DNA of 64,000 nucleotides, from positions 124,001 through 188,000 of the forward strand of contig NZ_BAABGM010000010.1 of assembly GCF_039541575.1 (NCBI RefSeq), written 5' to 3'. The notes under the pieces are model-generated. The model saw nothing but the letters and a program-made list of their open reading frames with translations. It was not told the DNA's origin and made no database searches. Made by a program: the position numbers and the translations under genes. This DNA comes from Fodinibacter luteus. GTDB lineage: Bacteria; Actinomycetota; Actinomycetes; Actinomycetales; Dermatophilaceae. Below, in pieces: positions 17,835 to 29,145 of the stretch (its first letter is position 1; each line of letters starts with the position of its first letter).

Positions 17835-18713
17835 GTGGTCGACAGGTATGGCAGCGACGTGCTCGGCGAGGGCTGGCGCACGCCGCCGCGGGGACGATCC
17901 GTGCAGCTCCCCGCCGAGAGGGGAACCGTCGTCGAGGACGTCGAGACCGGGTGGTGCGGCGCCGTCGTGCGCGTCGAGAAGGCAGGCGGCGTCCACGTCG
18001 TCCACCTCGAGGACCGGCACGGACGCACCCGGGGGTTCCGCCTCGGCCCCGGCTTCCTCGTCGACGGTGCGCCGGTGACCCTCACTCCCCCGCGCGCCGC
18101 GGCCGACGCCCGCCTGGCGCAGGCGCGTGCGGCGTCCGCGCGCACCGCGAGCGGGTCGCGCGCCGTTGCCGGGCAGCGGGCCAGGGTGGCGAGCGGGTCG
18201 CGGATCTTCGTCGAGGGCCGGCACGACGCCGAGCTCGTCGAGAAGGTGTGGGGGGACGACCTGCGGGTCGAGGGCGTCGTCGTCGAGATGCTCGACGGCG
18301 TCGACGACCTCGCCGGGGCCGTGCGGGCCTTCGCCCCCGGTCCGGGCCGGCGGATGGGCGTGCTCGTCGACCACCTCGTGCCCGGGACGAAGGAGTGGCG
18401 GGTCGTCGAGCAGGCCCGGGCCGTGCGTCCCCACGCCGCGCACGTGCTCGTCGTCGGGCACCCGTACGTCGACGTGTGGCAGTCGGTCAAGCCCCAGCGG
18501 CTCGGCCTCGAGACGTGGCCGGTCGTCCCGCGCGGCACCCCGTGGAAGGTCGGGATCGCCGCCCACCTCGGCTGGCCGCACGAGAGCCAGCAGGACCTCG
18601 CGGCCGCCTGGCGGCGGATCCTCGGTGCCGTCGACGGCTACGCCGACCTCGAGCCCGAGCTGCTCGGCCGCGTCGAGGAGCTCATCGACTTCGTCACCGC
18701 CCCGGGGTCGTGA
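17835..18713 (+). CDS. DUF3097 family protein
   Basis: 292 residues. It matches the actinobacterial DUF3097 family, which commonly lies beside hrcA/hemW. An N-terminal small beta domain (GAVVRVEKAGGVHVVHLED) is followed by a segment with IFVEGRHDAELVEKVWG and later GVLVDHLVPGTKE, which looks Toprim-like (Glu, then Asp-containing loop). Function is not established. The GTG was chosen for its TAGCCT box 7 bases upstream and because the frame matches from there. Confidence 0.85.
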   Translation: MVDRYGSDVLGEGWRTPPRGRSVQLPAERGTVVEDVETGWCGAVVRVEKAGGVHVVHLEDRHGRTRGFRLGPGFLVDGAPVTLTPPRAAADARLAQARAASARTASGSRAVAGQRARVASGSRIFVEGRHDAELVEKVWGDDLRVEGVVVEMLDGVDDLAGAVRAFAPGPGRRMGVLVDHLVPGTKEWRVVEQARAVRPHAAHVLVVGHPYVDVWQSVKPQRLGLETWPVVPRGTPWKVGIAAHLGWPHESQQDLAAAWRRILGAVDGYADLEPELLGRVEELIDFVTAPGS

Positions 18714-18829
18714 CCTCGGGGTCGGCCCTGACGCGACCCTGACCCCGACCCCGGCTCCACCCCGGGAACCCTGTGGCGGCGGCGCGGTCGGGTGTTTGAT
18801 GGATGTAGACCACCCCATGAGGAGAACAG

Positions 18830-19495
18830 ATGAGCGACACCACGCCCCGTCCCGACGAGACACCGAGCGACCCGACCGCTCCCCCGCCGCCGCCCGCCGA
18901 CCTCGAGTCCGCCGACGCCGCTGCTGCCCCGGACGCCCCGGAGGCTGCGGCTCCCCCGCCCCCGCCCCCGCCGGCCGAGCCGGTGCCGTACCCCGTCCCC
19001 CCGGTCACGACCTTCCGCGACCCGGTCGCCGGCGAGTTCTACGGCCAGCAGCAGTACGCCCAGCAGCAGTACGGCCAGCAGCCCCCGCCGCCCCCGCCGC
19101 CGCCGGCGGGCGCCCCCGCCCCCGGCTACGAGGTCGCGACCAACCCCATGAAGCCCTCCGACGAGCGCACGACCGGCATGGCGGCGCACGGCGTCACCCT
19201 CGCGGCCACCGTGCTGTCGAGCGGCTTCCTCGGCTTCGTCTGCGCGCTCGTCATGTACCTCGTGTTCCGCGACCGCGGGCCGTTCGTGCGCCACCACGCG
19301 GCGAACGCCCTCAACATCCAGATCATCGCCGGCATCGTCATGCTCGTGTCGCTGCCGCTCATGCTCGTGCTCGTCGGCTTCCTCACCTTCGGCGCGGCCG
19401 TCGTGTGGGCGATCGTCATGCACATCATCGGTGCCGTGAAGGCGAACAACGGCGACTGGTGGAACCCGCCGCTCACCCCGCAGTTCGTCAAGTGA
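18830..19495 (+). CDS. DUF4870 membrane protein with proline-rich N-terminus
   Basis: 221 residues. Residues 1-105 are disordered, rich in Pro, Ala and Gln (poly-Pro runs, GQQQYAQQQYGQQ). The rest is a DUF4870 domain with about three membrane helices, including the typical HHAANALNIQI motif. Shine-Dalgarno AGGAGA lies 5 bases before the ATG. Its last 8 bases overlap the convergent hemW stop. Function is unknown; the family is broadly found in bacterial membranes. Confidence 0.85.
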   Translation: MSDTTPRPDETPSDPTAPPPPPADLESADAAAAPDAPEAAAPPPPPPPAEPVPYPVPPVTTFRDPVAGEFYGQQQYAQQQYGQQPPPPPPPPAGAPAPGYEVATNPMKPSDERTTGMAAHGVTLAATVLSSGFLGFVCALVMYLVFRDRGPFVRHHAANALNIQIIAGIVMLVSLPLMLVLVGFLTFGAAVVWAIVMHIIGAVKANNGDWWNPPLTPQFVK

Positions 19496-20723
19496 CGAGC
19501 CGGCGCACGACGGCATCCGCGAGGAGCCGTCCGCGCCGGGTGAGCACGACCCTTCGGTCGAGCACGGCCGCGCGGCCGTCGACGAGCCCGTCCCCGACGA
19601 GGCCCGCGACGGCGGCGCGGCCGTCGTCGTCGAGGGCGCCGACGGGGAGGCCCTCGCGCAGCCGCACCCCCAGGAGGACCTCCTCGTCGTGGCGCTGCGC
19701 TGCGGTGAGCTCCTCGCGCCCGGCCGCCGGCGACACCCCGGCCGCGAGGCGCGCCGCGTAGGTTCGCGGGTGCTTGACGTTCCACCAGCGCACCCCGCCG
19801 ACGTGGCTGTGCGCACCCGGGCCGACCCCCCACCAGGCGTCGCCGCGCCAGTATCCCTCGTTGTGCCGGCACCGGCCCGCGGGGGTGCGCGCCCAGTTGC
19901 TCACCTCGTACCAGCCGAACCCGGCGGCGGCGAGCACCTCGTCGGCGAGCTCGTACTTGTCGGCCTCGTCGTCCCCCTCGGGCATCGGCAGCTCCCCGCG
20001 CCGCACCTGCGCCGCGAGCCGGGTGCCCTCCTCGACGACGAGGGCGTACGCCGAGACGTGGTCGGGCCCGAGCGCGACGGCGGCGTCGAGGCTGGCCCGC
20101 CAGTCGTCGAGGCTCTCCCCCGGCGTGCCGTAGATGAGGTCGACGCTCGTGGCCAGCCCCACCGCCTTCGCCCCCTCGACCGCGGTGGCGACCCGGGCCG
20201 GGTCGTGGGTGCGGTCGAGGGTGCGCAGCACGTGGGGTACGACCGACTGCATCCCGATCGACACCCGGGTGAAGCCCCCCGCGGCGAGCTCGGCGAGGTC
20301 GGCCGGGGTGACCGAGTCGGGGTTGGCCTCGGTCGTCACCTCGGCGTCGGCGGCGAGCCCGAACCGCGACCGGATGCCGTCGACGCACCGGACGAGGTCG
20401 GCCGCCGGCAGCAGGGTCGGGGTCCCGCCGCCGACGAAGACGGTGTCGACCGGGCGGGCGTGCTCGCCGAGGACTCGTACCGCGAGGTCGAGCTCGGCGA
20501 GCGCCTGGTCCACGAAGCTCGCGGTCGACGCGCCGGGGCCGAGCTCGGTCAGCGTGTACGTGTTGAAGTCGCAGTAGCCGCACCGCACCGAGCAGTACGG
20601 CACGTGGACGTAGACGCCGAACCGGGAGCCGGCGAGGGAGGCGAGAGCGCCCTCGGCCAGCTCGCCGGACACGGGGGCGGGGTCGCCGTCGGGCAGTCGG
20701 GGCACCGCCCCATTGTCGTCCAC
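19488..20723 (-). CDS. hemW: Heme chaperone HemW (radical SAM)
   Basis: 411 residues. The radical SAM motif CSVRCGYCDF follows YVHVPY near the N-terminus, as in HemN-like proteins. Later pieces GGGTPTLL and TTEANPDS are typical. Earlier annotated as oxygen-independent coproporphyrinogen oxidase; this actinobacterial copy near lepA/hrcA is usually assigned as the heme-trafficking HemW. GTG start. Its 5' end is divergent from the phosphatase gene, only 22 bases away. Confidence 0.9.
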   Translation of the reverse strand: MDDNGAVPRLPDGDPAPVSGELAEGALASLAGSRFGVYVHVPYCSVRCGYCDFNTYTLTELGPGASTASFVDQALAELDLAVRVLGEHARPVDTVFVGGGTPTLLPAADLVRCVDGIRSRFGLAADAEVTTEANPDSVTPADLAELAAGGFTRVSIGMQSVVPHVLRTLDRTHDPARVATAVEGAKAVGLATSVDLIYGTPGESLDDWRASLDAAVALGPDHVSAYALVVEEGTRLAAQVRRGELPMPEGDDEADKYELADEVLAAAGFGWYEVSNWARTPAGRCRHNEGYWRGDAWWGVGPGAHSHVGGVRWWNVKHPRTYAARLAAGVSPAAGREELTAAQRHDEEVLLGVRLREGLPVGALDDDGRAAVAGLVGDGLVDGRAAVLDRRVVLTRRGRLLADAVVRRLVT

Positions 20724-20733
20724 CCGGTCGACC

Positions 20734-20739
20734 TACGAT
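20734..20739 (+). promoter_or_regulatory. Putative leaderless -10 element of the phosphatase gene
   Basis: TACGAT, 6 bases before the GTG at 20746. Only 10 bases separate it from the divergent hemW start codon, so the two promoters must overlap. Confidence 0.55.
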
Positions 20740-20745
20740 GACCCG

Positions 20746-21543
20746 GTGACGGAGCGCTGGATCGACCTCGACGGCCTGGTGAACATGCGCGACCTCGGTG
20801 GCCTGCCGACGCGCGGTGGCGGGCGCACGGCATCCGGTCGGCTCATCCGATCCGACAACCTCCAGGACCTCACCGACGCCGACGTGACCCGCCTCGTCGA
20901 CGAGCTCGGCGTCACCGACATCGTCGACCTGCGCACCGACCACGAGCTGCACATCGAGGGTCCGGGGCCGCTGCGGCGCATCGGGTCCCTGACCCACCAC
21001 CACCACTCGCTCATCGAGGAGCGGCTGCCGAGCGAGAGCACCGAGCAGGTCGGCGAGCGGGCCCTGCTCACGGCGTGGGACGAGCAGCGACCGACCCGTG
21101 ACGCGGCGTTCTGGGCCGAGCACTACCTCGGCTACCTCGCCCGGCGCCCCGACTCGGTCGCGGCCGCGCTGCGCGTCGTCGCCCACGCGCGGGGCGCGAC
21201 GGTCGTGCACTGCGCCGCGGGCAAGGACCGCACCGGCACCGTCGTCGCGATGGCGCTCGACGTGGCCGGCGTGCCGCGCGAGGAGATCGTCGCCGACTAC
21301 GTGCTCACCGCCGAGCGGATCGACGCGATCATCGGCCGGCTGCTGCCGCGCGAGGCCTACGCCGCGGCGCTGGCCCGGCAGAAGCCCGACGACCAGCTGC
21401 CGCGGGCCGAGTCGATCGAGGCGATCCTCGACGCGGTCGACGAGGGCTGGGGCGGCGCACCCGGCTGGTTGCGCGAGCGCGGGTGGACCGCGGCCGACGT
21501 CGAGCTGCTCCGGGCGCGCCTCACCGAGCCGGCTTCTCGCTGA
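20746..21543 (+). CDS. Tyrosine-protein phosphatase (PtpB-like)
   Basis: 265 residues. The active-site loop HCAAGKDRTGT (CX5R) and the N-terminal NMRDLGG motif place it in the tyrosine/serine phosphatase family typified by mycobacterial PtpB. In that family the extra Asp/Lys in the loop allow activity on phosphoinositides as well as phosphoproteins. No signal peptide is seen. Start GTG 20746 follows TACGAT by 6 bases. The 3' end overlaps the convergent DUF4442 gene by 23 bases. Confidence 0.88.
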   Translation: MTERWIDLDGLVNMRDLGGLPTRGGGRTASGRLIRSDNLQDLTDADVTRLVDELGVTDIVDLRTDHELHIEGPGPLRRIGSLTHHHHSLIEERLPSESTEQVGERALLTAWDEQRPTRDAAFWAEHYLGYLARRPDSVAAALRVVAHARGATVVHCAAGKDRTGTVVAMALDVAGVPREEIVADYVLTAERIDAIIGRLLPREAYAAALARQKPDDQLPRAESIEAILDAVDEGWGGAPGWLRERGWTAADVELLRARLTEPASR

Positions 21544-21985
21544 CGTAGATCGTGATGACGCCCTCGACGACGACGGTGCCGTCCGTGCGCACGGCGCGCA
21601 CCCGCACCGGGACGTCGCCCGCCGCGGCCCAGTCGGCGGGGTCGGTCTCGGCGACGCAGAGCAGGTCGGTCGTCGACTTCGCGAGGTAGGACACCGTCAT
21701 CCCCTTGGGGATCCACCGGCGCCCGGGCGGCGTCGTCGCCTCGGCGAGCAGGCCCATCGCGGCCTCGAGGCCGTTGCACACCGCGATGGCGTGGACGGTG
21801 CCGATGTGGTTCTGCACGGCCCGCCGCTTGCGGATCGTCAGCTCGGCGTGGTGCGGGCGCACGTCGCGCACCTGCGGGCGGATCGTGCGGAAGTAGGGCG
21901 CCTTGGTCGCGAAGAGGAGCGAGAAGACCCGCTTGCCGAGCGGCTTGGCGGACATCGACCGGTAGAGGGCGTAGGTATCGGGCAC
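21521..21985 (-). CDS. DUF4442 hotdog-fold protein (thioesterase-like)
   Basis: 154 residues. It has the hotdog-type pattern of DUF4442: KRRAVQNHIGTVHAIAVCNGLEAAMGLLAE, quoted in part as VQNHIGTVHAIAVCNGLEA, then PKGMTVSYLAKST. Likely acyl-CoA or acyl-ACP related, but the catalytic role is untested. The GTG start has a clear TAACAT box 6 bases upstream. The gene is divergent from the Nudix gene, with both promoters inside about 45 bases. Confidence 0.82.
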   Translation of the reverse strand: MPDTYALYRSMSAKPLGKRVFSLLFATKAPYFRTIRPQVRDVRPHHAELTIRKRRAVQNHIGTVHAIAVCNGLEAAMGLLAEATTPPGRRWIPKGMTVSYLAKSTTDLLCVAETDPADWAAAGDVPVRVRAVRTDGTVVVEGVITIYVSEKPAR

Positions 21986-21991
21986 CCGCAG

Positions 21992-21997
21992 ATGTTA
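21992..21997 (-). promoter_or_regulatory. Putative leaderless -10 element of the DUF4442 gene
   Basis: TAACAT on the minus strand, 6 bases before the GTG at 21985. Confidence 0.55.
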
Positions 21998-22020
21998 CCG
22001 ACCGGTAGGGCGGGTCGGGC

Positions 22021-22026
22021 TAGCGT
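22021..22026 (+). promoter_or_regulatory. Putative leaderless -10 element of the Nudix gene
   Basis: TAGCGT ends 6 bases before ATG 22033. It abuts a GTG at 22027, which argues for the ATG as the real start. Confidence 0.55.
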
Positions 22027-22032
22027 GTGGCG

Positions 22033-22608
22033 ATGCCCACCCCCGCGTACCCCGGACAGCCCGGGTTCGTCGTGCCCGCGCCGCAGGACCGTCCGCGCTA
22101 CGACCGTCGGGCCGTGCGCGTGCTCCTGCTCGACGAGGACGACCGGATGCTGCTCTTCCTCGACTCCGACCTCGGCCTCGACCCGGTCGCCCACTGGTGG
22201 GTCACCCCCGGTGGGGGCGTCGACCCGGGCGAGAGCGACCACGAGGCGGCGGTGCGCGAGCTGTGGGAGGAGACCGGCCTCGTCGTCGACGCCGACGAGC
22301 TCGTCGGGCCGGTCCTGACCCGCGTCGCGGTCCACGGGTACAGCGACAAGGTCGTCGACCAGACCGAGGTGTTCTACGTCGTGCGGGTGCCGGCCTTCGA
22401 GGTCGACACCACGGCGCACACCGAGGAGGAGCTGCTGACCGTGGCCGACATCCGCTGGTGGGCGCTGCCCGACCTCGCGACCACCGACGACGACGTGTGG
22501 CCCCGCGACGTGCTCGCCGTGCTCGAGCTGGCGCAGCGACCGCACGCGTGGAGCGACGGGCCGGTGCAGGCCGACCCTGTCGAGGAGTCGAGTGTCCCCG
22601 CCTCGTGA
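22033..22608 (+). CDS. Nudix hydrolase
   Basis: 191 residues. The Nudix box is complete: GGVDPGESDHEAAVRELWEE followed by TGL. It should cleave a nucleoside-diphosphate-linked substrate with Mg2+, but the substrate cannot be told. N-terminal RRAVRVLLLDEDDRMLLF is the usual first strand pair. Start chosen at ATG 22033 from the position of TAGCGT. A DinB-like gene follows after 12 bases. Confidence 0.9.
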   Translation: MPTPAYPGQPGFVVPAPQDRPRYDRRAVRVLLLDEDDRMLLFLDSDLGLDPVAHWWVTPGGGVDPGESDHEAAVRELWEETGLVVDADELVGPVLTRVAVHGYSDKVVDQTEVFYVVRVPAFEVDTTAHTEEELLTVADIRWWALPDLATTDDDVWPRDVLAVLELAQRPHAWSDGPVQADPVEESSVPAS

Positions 22609-22620
22609 GAGGTTGGCCGG

Positions 22621-23190
22621 ATGGATGCGAAGCAGACGGCGTGGCGCTACCTCCAAGGGCTGCGCGAGACGGTGCTCTGGAAGGTCGAAGGGCTCACCGA
22701 GCGTGACCAGCGGATGCCGTTGACCCCCACCGGCACGAACCTGCTGGGGGTGGTCAAGCACCTGGCGGGCGTCGAGGCGGAGTACTTCGGGGCGTGCCTG
22801 GGGCGCCCCTGGCCCGAGCCGATGGCCTTCTGGGCCGACGACGCCGAGCCGAACGCCGACATGTGGGCGACGGCCGAGGAGTCCCCCGCCGACGTCCTCG
22901 ACCTCTACCGGCGGGTCACGGCGTTCGCCGACGAGACCATCGAGCCCCTCCCGCCCGACGCCCCGGCATCCGTGCCGTGGTGGCGCACGCCCGAGACCGA
23001 CCTGCACACCCTGCTCGTGCACATGGCCGTCGAGACAGCCCGGCACGCCGGCCAGCTCGACATCCTGCGCGAGCAGCTCGACGGTGCGCGCGGGCTGCGC
23101 GACGGCATGACGAACCTGCCCGACGTGGACGAGGCCTGGTGGGAGGCCTACGTGGCCCGGCTGCGCGGCATCGCCGAGCGGTCGGGCTGA
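22621..23190 (+). CDS. DinB-superfamily protein (DUF664-like)
   Basis: 189 residues, a four-helix-bundle fold of the DinB/YfiT type. Putative metal-ligand histidines are visible in VKHLAGVEAEYF and in LLVHMAVETARHAGQLD. Members include mycothiol- or bacillithiol-dependent S-transferases, so a thiol-related role in an actinobacterium is plausible but not shown. Its stop is 8 bases from the convergent lepA stop. Confidence 0.85.
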   Translation: MDAKQTAWRYLQGLRETVLWKVEGLTERDQRMPLTPTGTNLLGVVKHLAGVEAEYFGACLGRPWPEPMAFWADDAEPNADMWATAEESPADVLDLYRRVTAFADETIEPLPPDAPASVPWWRTPETDLHTLLVHMAVETARHAGQLDILREQLDGARGLRDGMTNLPDVDEAWWEAYVARLRGIAERSG

Positions 23191-23197
23191 GCCCGGC

Positions 23198-25054
<1,857 letters not shown>

Positions 25055-25197
25055 GAGGTGGTGGATCCTTGCGTGGGTGGGGCGGACGGGTCAGGGCACT
25101 GCCGACCAGTCTCCCACGTCCTCGGATGCCGCCCGCTCACCCCGGGCGGTCGGAAACCCGGTGGCACCCTGTCGGTGCCGCCTTGCATGCTGGACCG

Positions 25198-26529
25198 GTG
25201 AGCGACCCGCTGTCGGACACGATCCGCGACGCCGTCGGCGACCAGGTGGTCGGCCGGCGGCTGCCCCGCGCTCTCACGCCGTTCAGCACCCCCGCCTACC
25301 GGTGGCTCGCGGTGTCCCTCACCGCCAGCTCCTTCGCGGCGGGGGTGTGGATCGTCGCGCTCGTGTGGGAGGTCATCCGCCTCGGCGGCGGCCCGGCCCA
25401 GCTCTCCGTCGTCACGACGGCGAGCGCCGTCGGGGTGCTCCTGCCCGCGCTCGTCGCGGGTGTCGTCGCCGACCGGGTGCCCCAGCGGGTCGTGCTCCTC
25501 GCCGTCGCCGGCGTCGAGCTGGCCGGCATGTCGCTCGTCGCGCTGCTCTCGGCCGCCGACCTCAACGCGCTGTGGGTCCTCGCCGGCGTCGCGTTCACGA
25601 CGGGTATGGCGATGGCGTTCTACTACCCCGCCTACTCCGCGTGGCTGCCCGCCCTCGTCCCCGAGTCGGACCTGCAGGCCGTGAACGGGTTCGAGGGCAT
25701 GGTGCGGCCGACGATCTCCCAGGCTGTCGGCCCGGCGGTCGCGGGAGCGGTCGTCGCGGCGAGCAGCCCGGGCGCCGCCTTCACCATCGCCGCGGTGAGC
25801 TGCGTCGGCACCGTCCTCGCCCTGCTCAAGGTGCCCCAGACCCCCATCCGGCGCACCCTCGACCCCGAGCACGCCGCGCACCCCGTGCGGTCCGCGGCCC
25901 GGGACATGCGTGAGGGCTTCGCCTACATGGTGCGCACCCCGTGGCTGCTCGCGACCCTGCTGTTCGCCTCCCTCATGGTCCTTGTCGTCATGGGGCCGCT
26001 CGAGGTCCTCATCCCCTTCCTCGTCAAGGACGTCCTCGGCGGCGGTCCCGGCGACCACTCCCTCGCCCTCGCCGGCTTCGGCATCGGCGGCGCCGTGGGC
26101 TCGCTCGTCATGGCGTCGGTGCGGATGCCGCGCCGCTACCTCACCCTCATGAACCTCGGCTGGGGTGTGGCGTGCCTGCCGTTCCTGCTCATCGGCGTCA
26201 CGACGCAGCTCTGGGTCGTCGTGGCGTGCGCCTTCGTCATCGGGGCGCTGTTCTCGGCGCCGATGGTCATCTGGGGCACCCTGCTCCAGCTGCGGGTGCC
26301 GCCCGAGCTGCTCGGCCGGGTCGCCTCCCTCGACTTCTTCGTGTCGGTCTCGCTCATGCCGGTGTCGATGGCGCTCGCCGGCCCGGTCTCCGAGCTCATC
26401 GGCCTCCGGGCGACGTACGCCGTCGCGGGCCTCGTCCCCCTCGTCGCCGCCGTCGTGGCCATCGTCTGGGCCCGCCTGCCCGCCGACGAGCTGGCGCACC
26501 CGCTCGCCGGTTCTCAGCCGAGCGGGTAG
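25198..26529 (+). CDS. MFS transporter (EntS-like)
   Basis: 443 residues with about twelve hydrophobic segments. It resembles the MFS_3 group, whose best-known member exports enterobactin; MRPTISQAVGPAVAGAV-type and RVPPELLGRVASLDFF motifs fit. Its 3' end overlaps by 16 bases the convergent fbpC gene of an iron importer, so a siderophore link is conceivable but unproven. GTG 25198 was chosen because CATGCT lies 6 bases upstream. Earlier in-frame starts overlap the lepA upstream region. Confidence 0.85.
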   Translation: MSDPLSDTIRDAVGDQVVGRRLPRALTPFSTPAYRWLAVSLTASSFAAGVWIVALVWEVIRLGGGPAQLSVVTTASAVGVLLPALVAGVVADRVPQRVVLLAVAGVELAGMSLVALLSAADLNALWVLAGVAFTTGMAMAFYYPAYSAWLPALVPESDLQAVNGFEGMVRPTISQAVGPAVAGAVVAASSPGAAFTIAAVSCVGTVLALLKVPQTPIRRTLDPEHAAHPVRSAARDMREGFAYMVRTPWLLATLLFASLMVLVVMGPLEVLIPFLVKDVLGGGPGDHSLALAGFGIGGAVGSLVMASVRMPRRYLTLMNLGWGVACLPFLLIGVTTQLWVVVACAFVIGALFSAPMVIWGTLLQLRVPPELLGRVASLDFFVSVSLMPVSMALAGPVSELIGLRATYAVAGLVPLVAAVVAIVWARLPADELAHPLAGSQPSG

Positions 26530-27560
26530 AACCGGGCGGCGCCCCTGACGGCGACGCGCACCGGCCCGCGCTCCGGGATCTCGCCGAGGGTGCGCACCTG
26601 CACGTCGAACGGCGGGCCGGTGCCGGGCCCGGACAACCGCACCCGCACGAGGGCGTCGTGGCCGAAGTACTCCCCGCCGACGACCTCGCCGGCGGTGCCG
26701 TCGGGAGCGTCGGCGGGCAGGAGGCGCAGCTGCTCGGGGCGGAGCATGACGACCCCGTGTGCCGGCCCCGCCACGGCCGCGTCGACGGCGAGGGCCCCGA
26801 GCGCGGTCGCGGCCACGCCGCCGGTGACGTCGGCCGGCAGCTCGACGCACTGGCCGACGAACCGGGCCACCCCGAGCCCGGTGGGCGCCCGGTAGACGTC
26901 CTGGGGGGTCGCGTGCATGAGGATGCGGCCCTCGTCGAGGACCGCCACCGAGTCGGCGACGGACAGCGCCTCGTCCTGGTCGTGGGTGACGACGAGTGCT
27001 GTCGCGCGGGAGCGGTCGAGGGCGTCACGGACCTGGCTGCGCACGGACTCGCGCAGCGAGGCGTCGAGGGCCGAGAACGGCTCGTCGAGGAGCACGACCG
27101 AGGGGTCAGGAGCCAGGGCACGGGCCACCGCGACCCGCTGCTGCTGGCCCCCGGACAGCTCGTCCGGACGGCGGTCCTCGTAGCCGGCCAGCCCGACGAG
27201 CTCGAGGACCTCGGCGACCCGCGGCGAACGCCGCCGCTCGGACCGGGGCAGGCCGAACGCGACGTTCTGGCCGACGCTGAGGTGCGGGAAGAGCGCACCC
27301 TCCTGCGGCACGAGTGCGACCCCGCGCCGCTCGGGCGCGAGGTGGCGCCCGGGACCGACGACGACGGCGTCGCCGATCCGGATCTCGCCGCCCTCGGGCC
27401 GCACGAACCCGGCGACCGCCCGCAGCAGGGTCGTCTTGCCGCAGCCGGAGGGCCCGAGCACCGCCGTGACCGAGCCGCTCGGCACCTCGAGGTCGACCCC
27501 GCGCAGCACGGCCATCTCGCCGAGCGTGACGTCGAGGTCGCGGATCGTCAGGGTGCTCAT
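26514..27560 (-). CDS. fbpC: Ferric iron ABC transporter ATP-binding protein
   Basis: 348 residues. Walker A GPSGCGKTT, signature LSGGQQQRVAVARAL, Walker B VVLLDEPFSALD, H-loop VVTHDQDEAL. The C-terminal TOBE-like region is typical of the FbpC/PotA group. Start ATG overlaps the fbpB stop (ATGA), with GAGGAA as Shine-Dalgarno. It is the third gene of an fbpA-fbpB-fbpC operon behind an iron box. Confidence 0.93.
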   Translation of the reverse strand: MSTLTIRDLDVTLGEMAVLRGVDLEVPSGSVTAVLGPSGCGKTTLLRAVAGFVRPEGGEIRIGDAVVVGPGRHLAPERRGVALVPQEGALFPHLSVGQNVAFGLPRSERRRSPRVAEVLELVGLAGYEDRRPDELSGGQQQRVAVARALAPDPSVVLLDEPFSALDASLRESVRSQVRDALDRSRATALVVTHDQDEALSVADSVAVLDEGRILMHATPQDVYRAPTGLGVARFVGQCVELPADVTGGVAATALGALAVDAAVAGPAHGVVMLRPEQLRLLPADAPDGTAGEVVGGEYFGHDALVRVRLSGPGTGPPFDVQVRTLGEIPERGPVRVAVRGAARFYPLG

Positions 27561-29125
27561 CGGGACGTTCCTCGGTCCGGGTCGGACAGGCGCATGAGCC
27601 AGATCGTGGGAAGGACGGCGAGGACCACGAGGGCCAGGCCGTACGGGGCCGCTGCACCGTAGGCTCCCACACCGGTCTCGGTCCACAGGCTCGTGGCCAG
27701 GGTGTCGGTGCCCGTCGGCCGCAGCAGCAGCGTCGCCGGGAGCTCCTTCATGCAGGTGAGCAGCACGAGCGCGGCACCCGCCCCGATGCCGGGCGCGGCG
27801 AGCGGGAGGGTGACCCGGCGCAGCACCTCCCCGGGCCGCGACCCGAGCGAGCGGGCCACCTCCTCGCCACGCACCGAGCTCTGGGCCACCGAGCTGCGCA
27901 CCGACCCGACCGCGGTGGGCAGGAAGAGCACGACGTAGGCGAGGACGAGCAGCGGCGCCTCCTGGTAGGCCCACGGGACGACCCGGACGCCGAGGAAGAC
28001 GAGCGCGAGGGCGACGACGATGCCCGGCAGGGCGTGCCCCGCGTACGTCACCTGCTCGACGACCGTCGTGAACCGCCCCCGGTGGCGGGCGGCGAGGATG
28101 CCCACCGGCACGGCCCCGAGCGTGCACGCGATCGCCCCGAGCAGCGAGAGCCACGCGGTGGCGACGATGCTCTCGCCGAGGTGCGCCACGTCGAGGCCGG
28201 CCGACAGCCCCGTGGCGAACCAGTACGCGAGCGAGGCGACCGGGAAGGCGAGCGCGAGCCCGATGACGACGGCCGACGCCCCGGCGAGCGGGAGGCGCCC
28301 GCGCCCGAGCCGCACCGGGACGGCGGCCCGCGCGGTGCCGGCCCCGACGCGGGCGACGTCGCGCCGCCGCACCCGCGACTCACCGATGCTGATCGCGACG
28401 GTGAGCGCGACGAGCAGGAGCGAGAGGACGGCGGCGGTCGAACGCTCGAAGCTCGACCGGTACGCCGTGTAGATGACGCGGGTGAAGACGTCGTAGCGCA
28501 GGATCGACACCGCGCCGAAGTCGCTCAGCGTGTAGAGCGCGACGAGCAGGCCCCCGGCCGCCGCGGCGGGGCGCACCTGCCGCAGGGTGACCTCGCGGAA
28601 GGTCTGCCACGGGCTGCGGCCCAGGCTGCGGGCGACCTCCTCGACCCCCGGGTCGGCGCGGCGCAGCGCCGCGAGCACCGGCAGGTAGACGTAGGGGTAG
28701 CAGCACAGGGTGAGCACGAGGACCGCCCCCGGGAGCCCGGCGAGCTGCGGAACGGCCGAGATCCAGGCGAACGCCGCGACGTAGCTCGGGATCGCGAGCG
28801 GCAGCGCCGCGAGGGCGGCGATCGTGCGTCGCCCGGGGACGTCCGTGCGGGTCGCGAGGAACGCCAGCCCCACGCCGATGGCGACGCTGAGCGACGTGAC
28901 GAGCACGACGAGGAGCAGGCTGCGGGCGATGAGCTCGACGGTGCGCTCGCGCACGAGGATGTCGACGACGCGGGCGAGCCCGGCCTCCGCCGTGCGGATG
29001 AGGAGGTAGCCGATCGGCAGGAGGGCGATGAGCGAGACGACGACCGAGGGCGCGGTGAGGAAGAGCGGGGGGGCCGGGCCCCGACGGCGCGCCGGGGTGC
29101 GGGTCGCCGGCTCGGCGTCCCGCAC
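27557..29125 (-). CDS. fbpB: Ferric iron ABC transporter permease (fused dimer type)
   Basis: 522 residues with about twelve membrane segments, made of two BPD_transp_1 halves, the usual FbpB architecture. EAA-type loops include EEVARSLGRSPWQTFREVTLRQ in the first half (quoted in part as VARSLGRSPWQTF) and EEVARSLGSRPGEVLRRVTL in the second (in part VARSLGSRPGEVL). GTG start, 20 bases after the fbpA stop. Confidence 0.92.
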   Translation of the reverse strand: MRDAEPATRTPARRRGPAPPLFLTAPSVVVSLIALLPIGYLLIRTAEAGLARVVDILVRERTVELIARSLLLVVLVTSLSVAIGVGLAFLATRTDVPGRRTIAALAALPLAIPSYVAAFAWISAVPQLAGLPGAVLVLTLCCYPYVYLPVLAALRRADPGVEEVARSLGRSPWQTFREVTLRQVRPAAAAGGLLVALYTLSDFGAVSILRYDVFTRVIYTAYRSSFERSTAAVLSLLLVALTVAISIGESRVRRRDVARVGAGTARAAVPVRLGRGRLPLAGASAVVIGLALAFPVASLAYWFATGLSAGLDVAHLGESIVATAWLSLLGAIACTLGAVPVGILAARHRGRFTTVVEQVTYAGHALPGIVVALALVFLGVRVVPWAYQEAPLLVLAYVVLFLPTAVGSVRSSVAQSSVRGEEVARSLGSRPGEVLRRVTLPLAAPGIGAGAALVLLTCMKELPATLLLRPTGTDTLATSLWTETGVGAYGAAAPYGLALVVLAVLPTIWLMRLSDPDRGTSR

Positions 29126-29145
29126 CCCGGGCGGCGTCAGCGTGC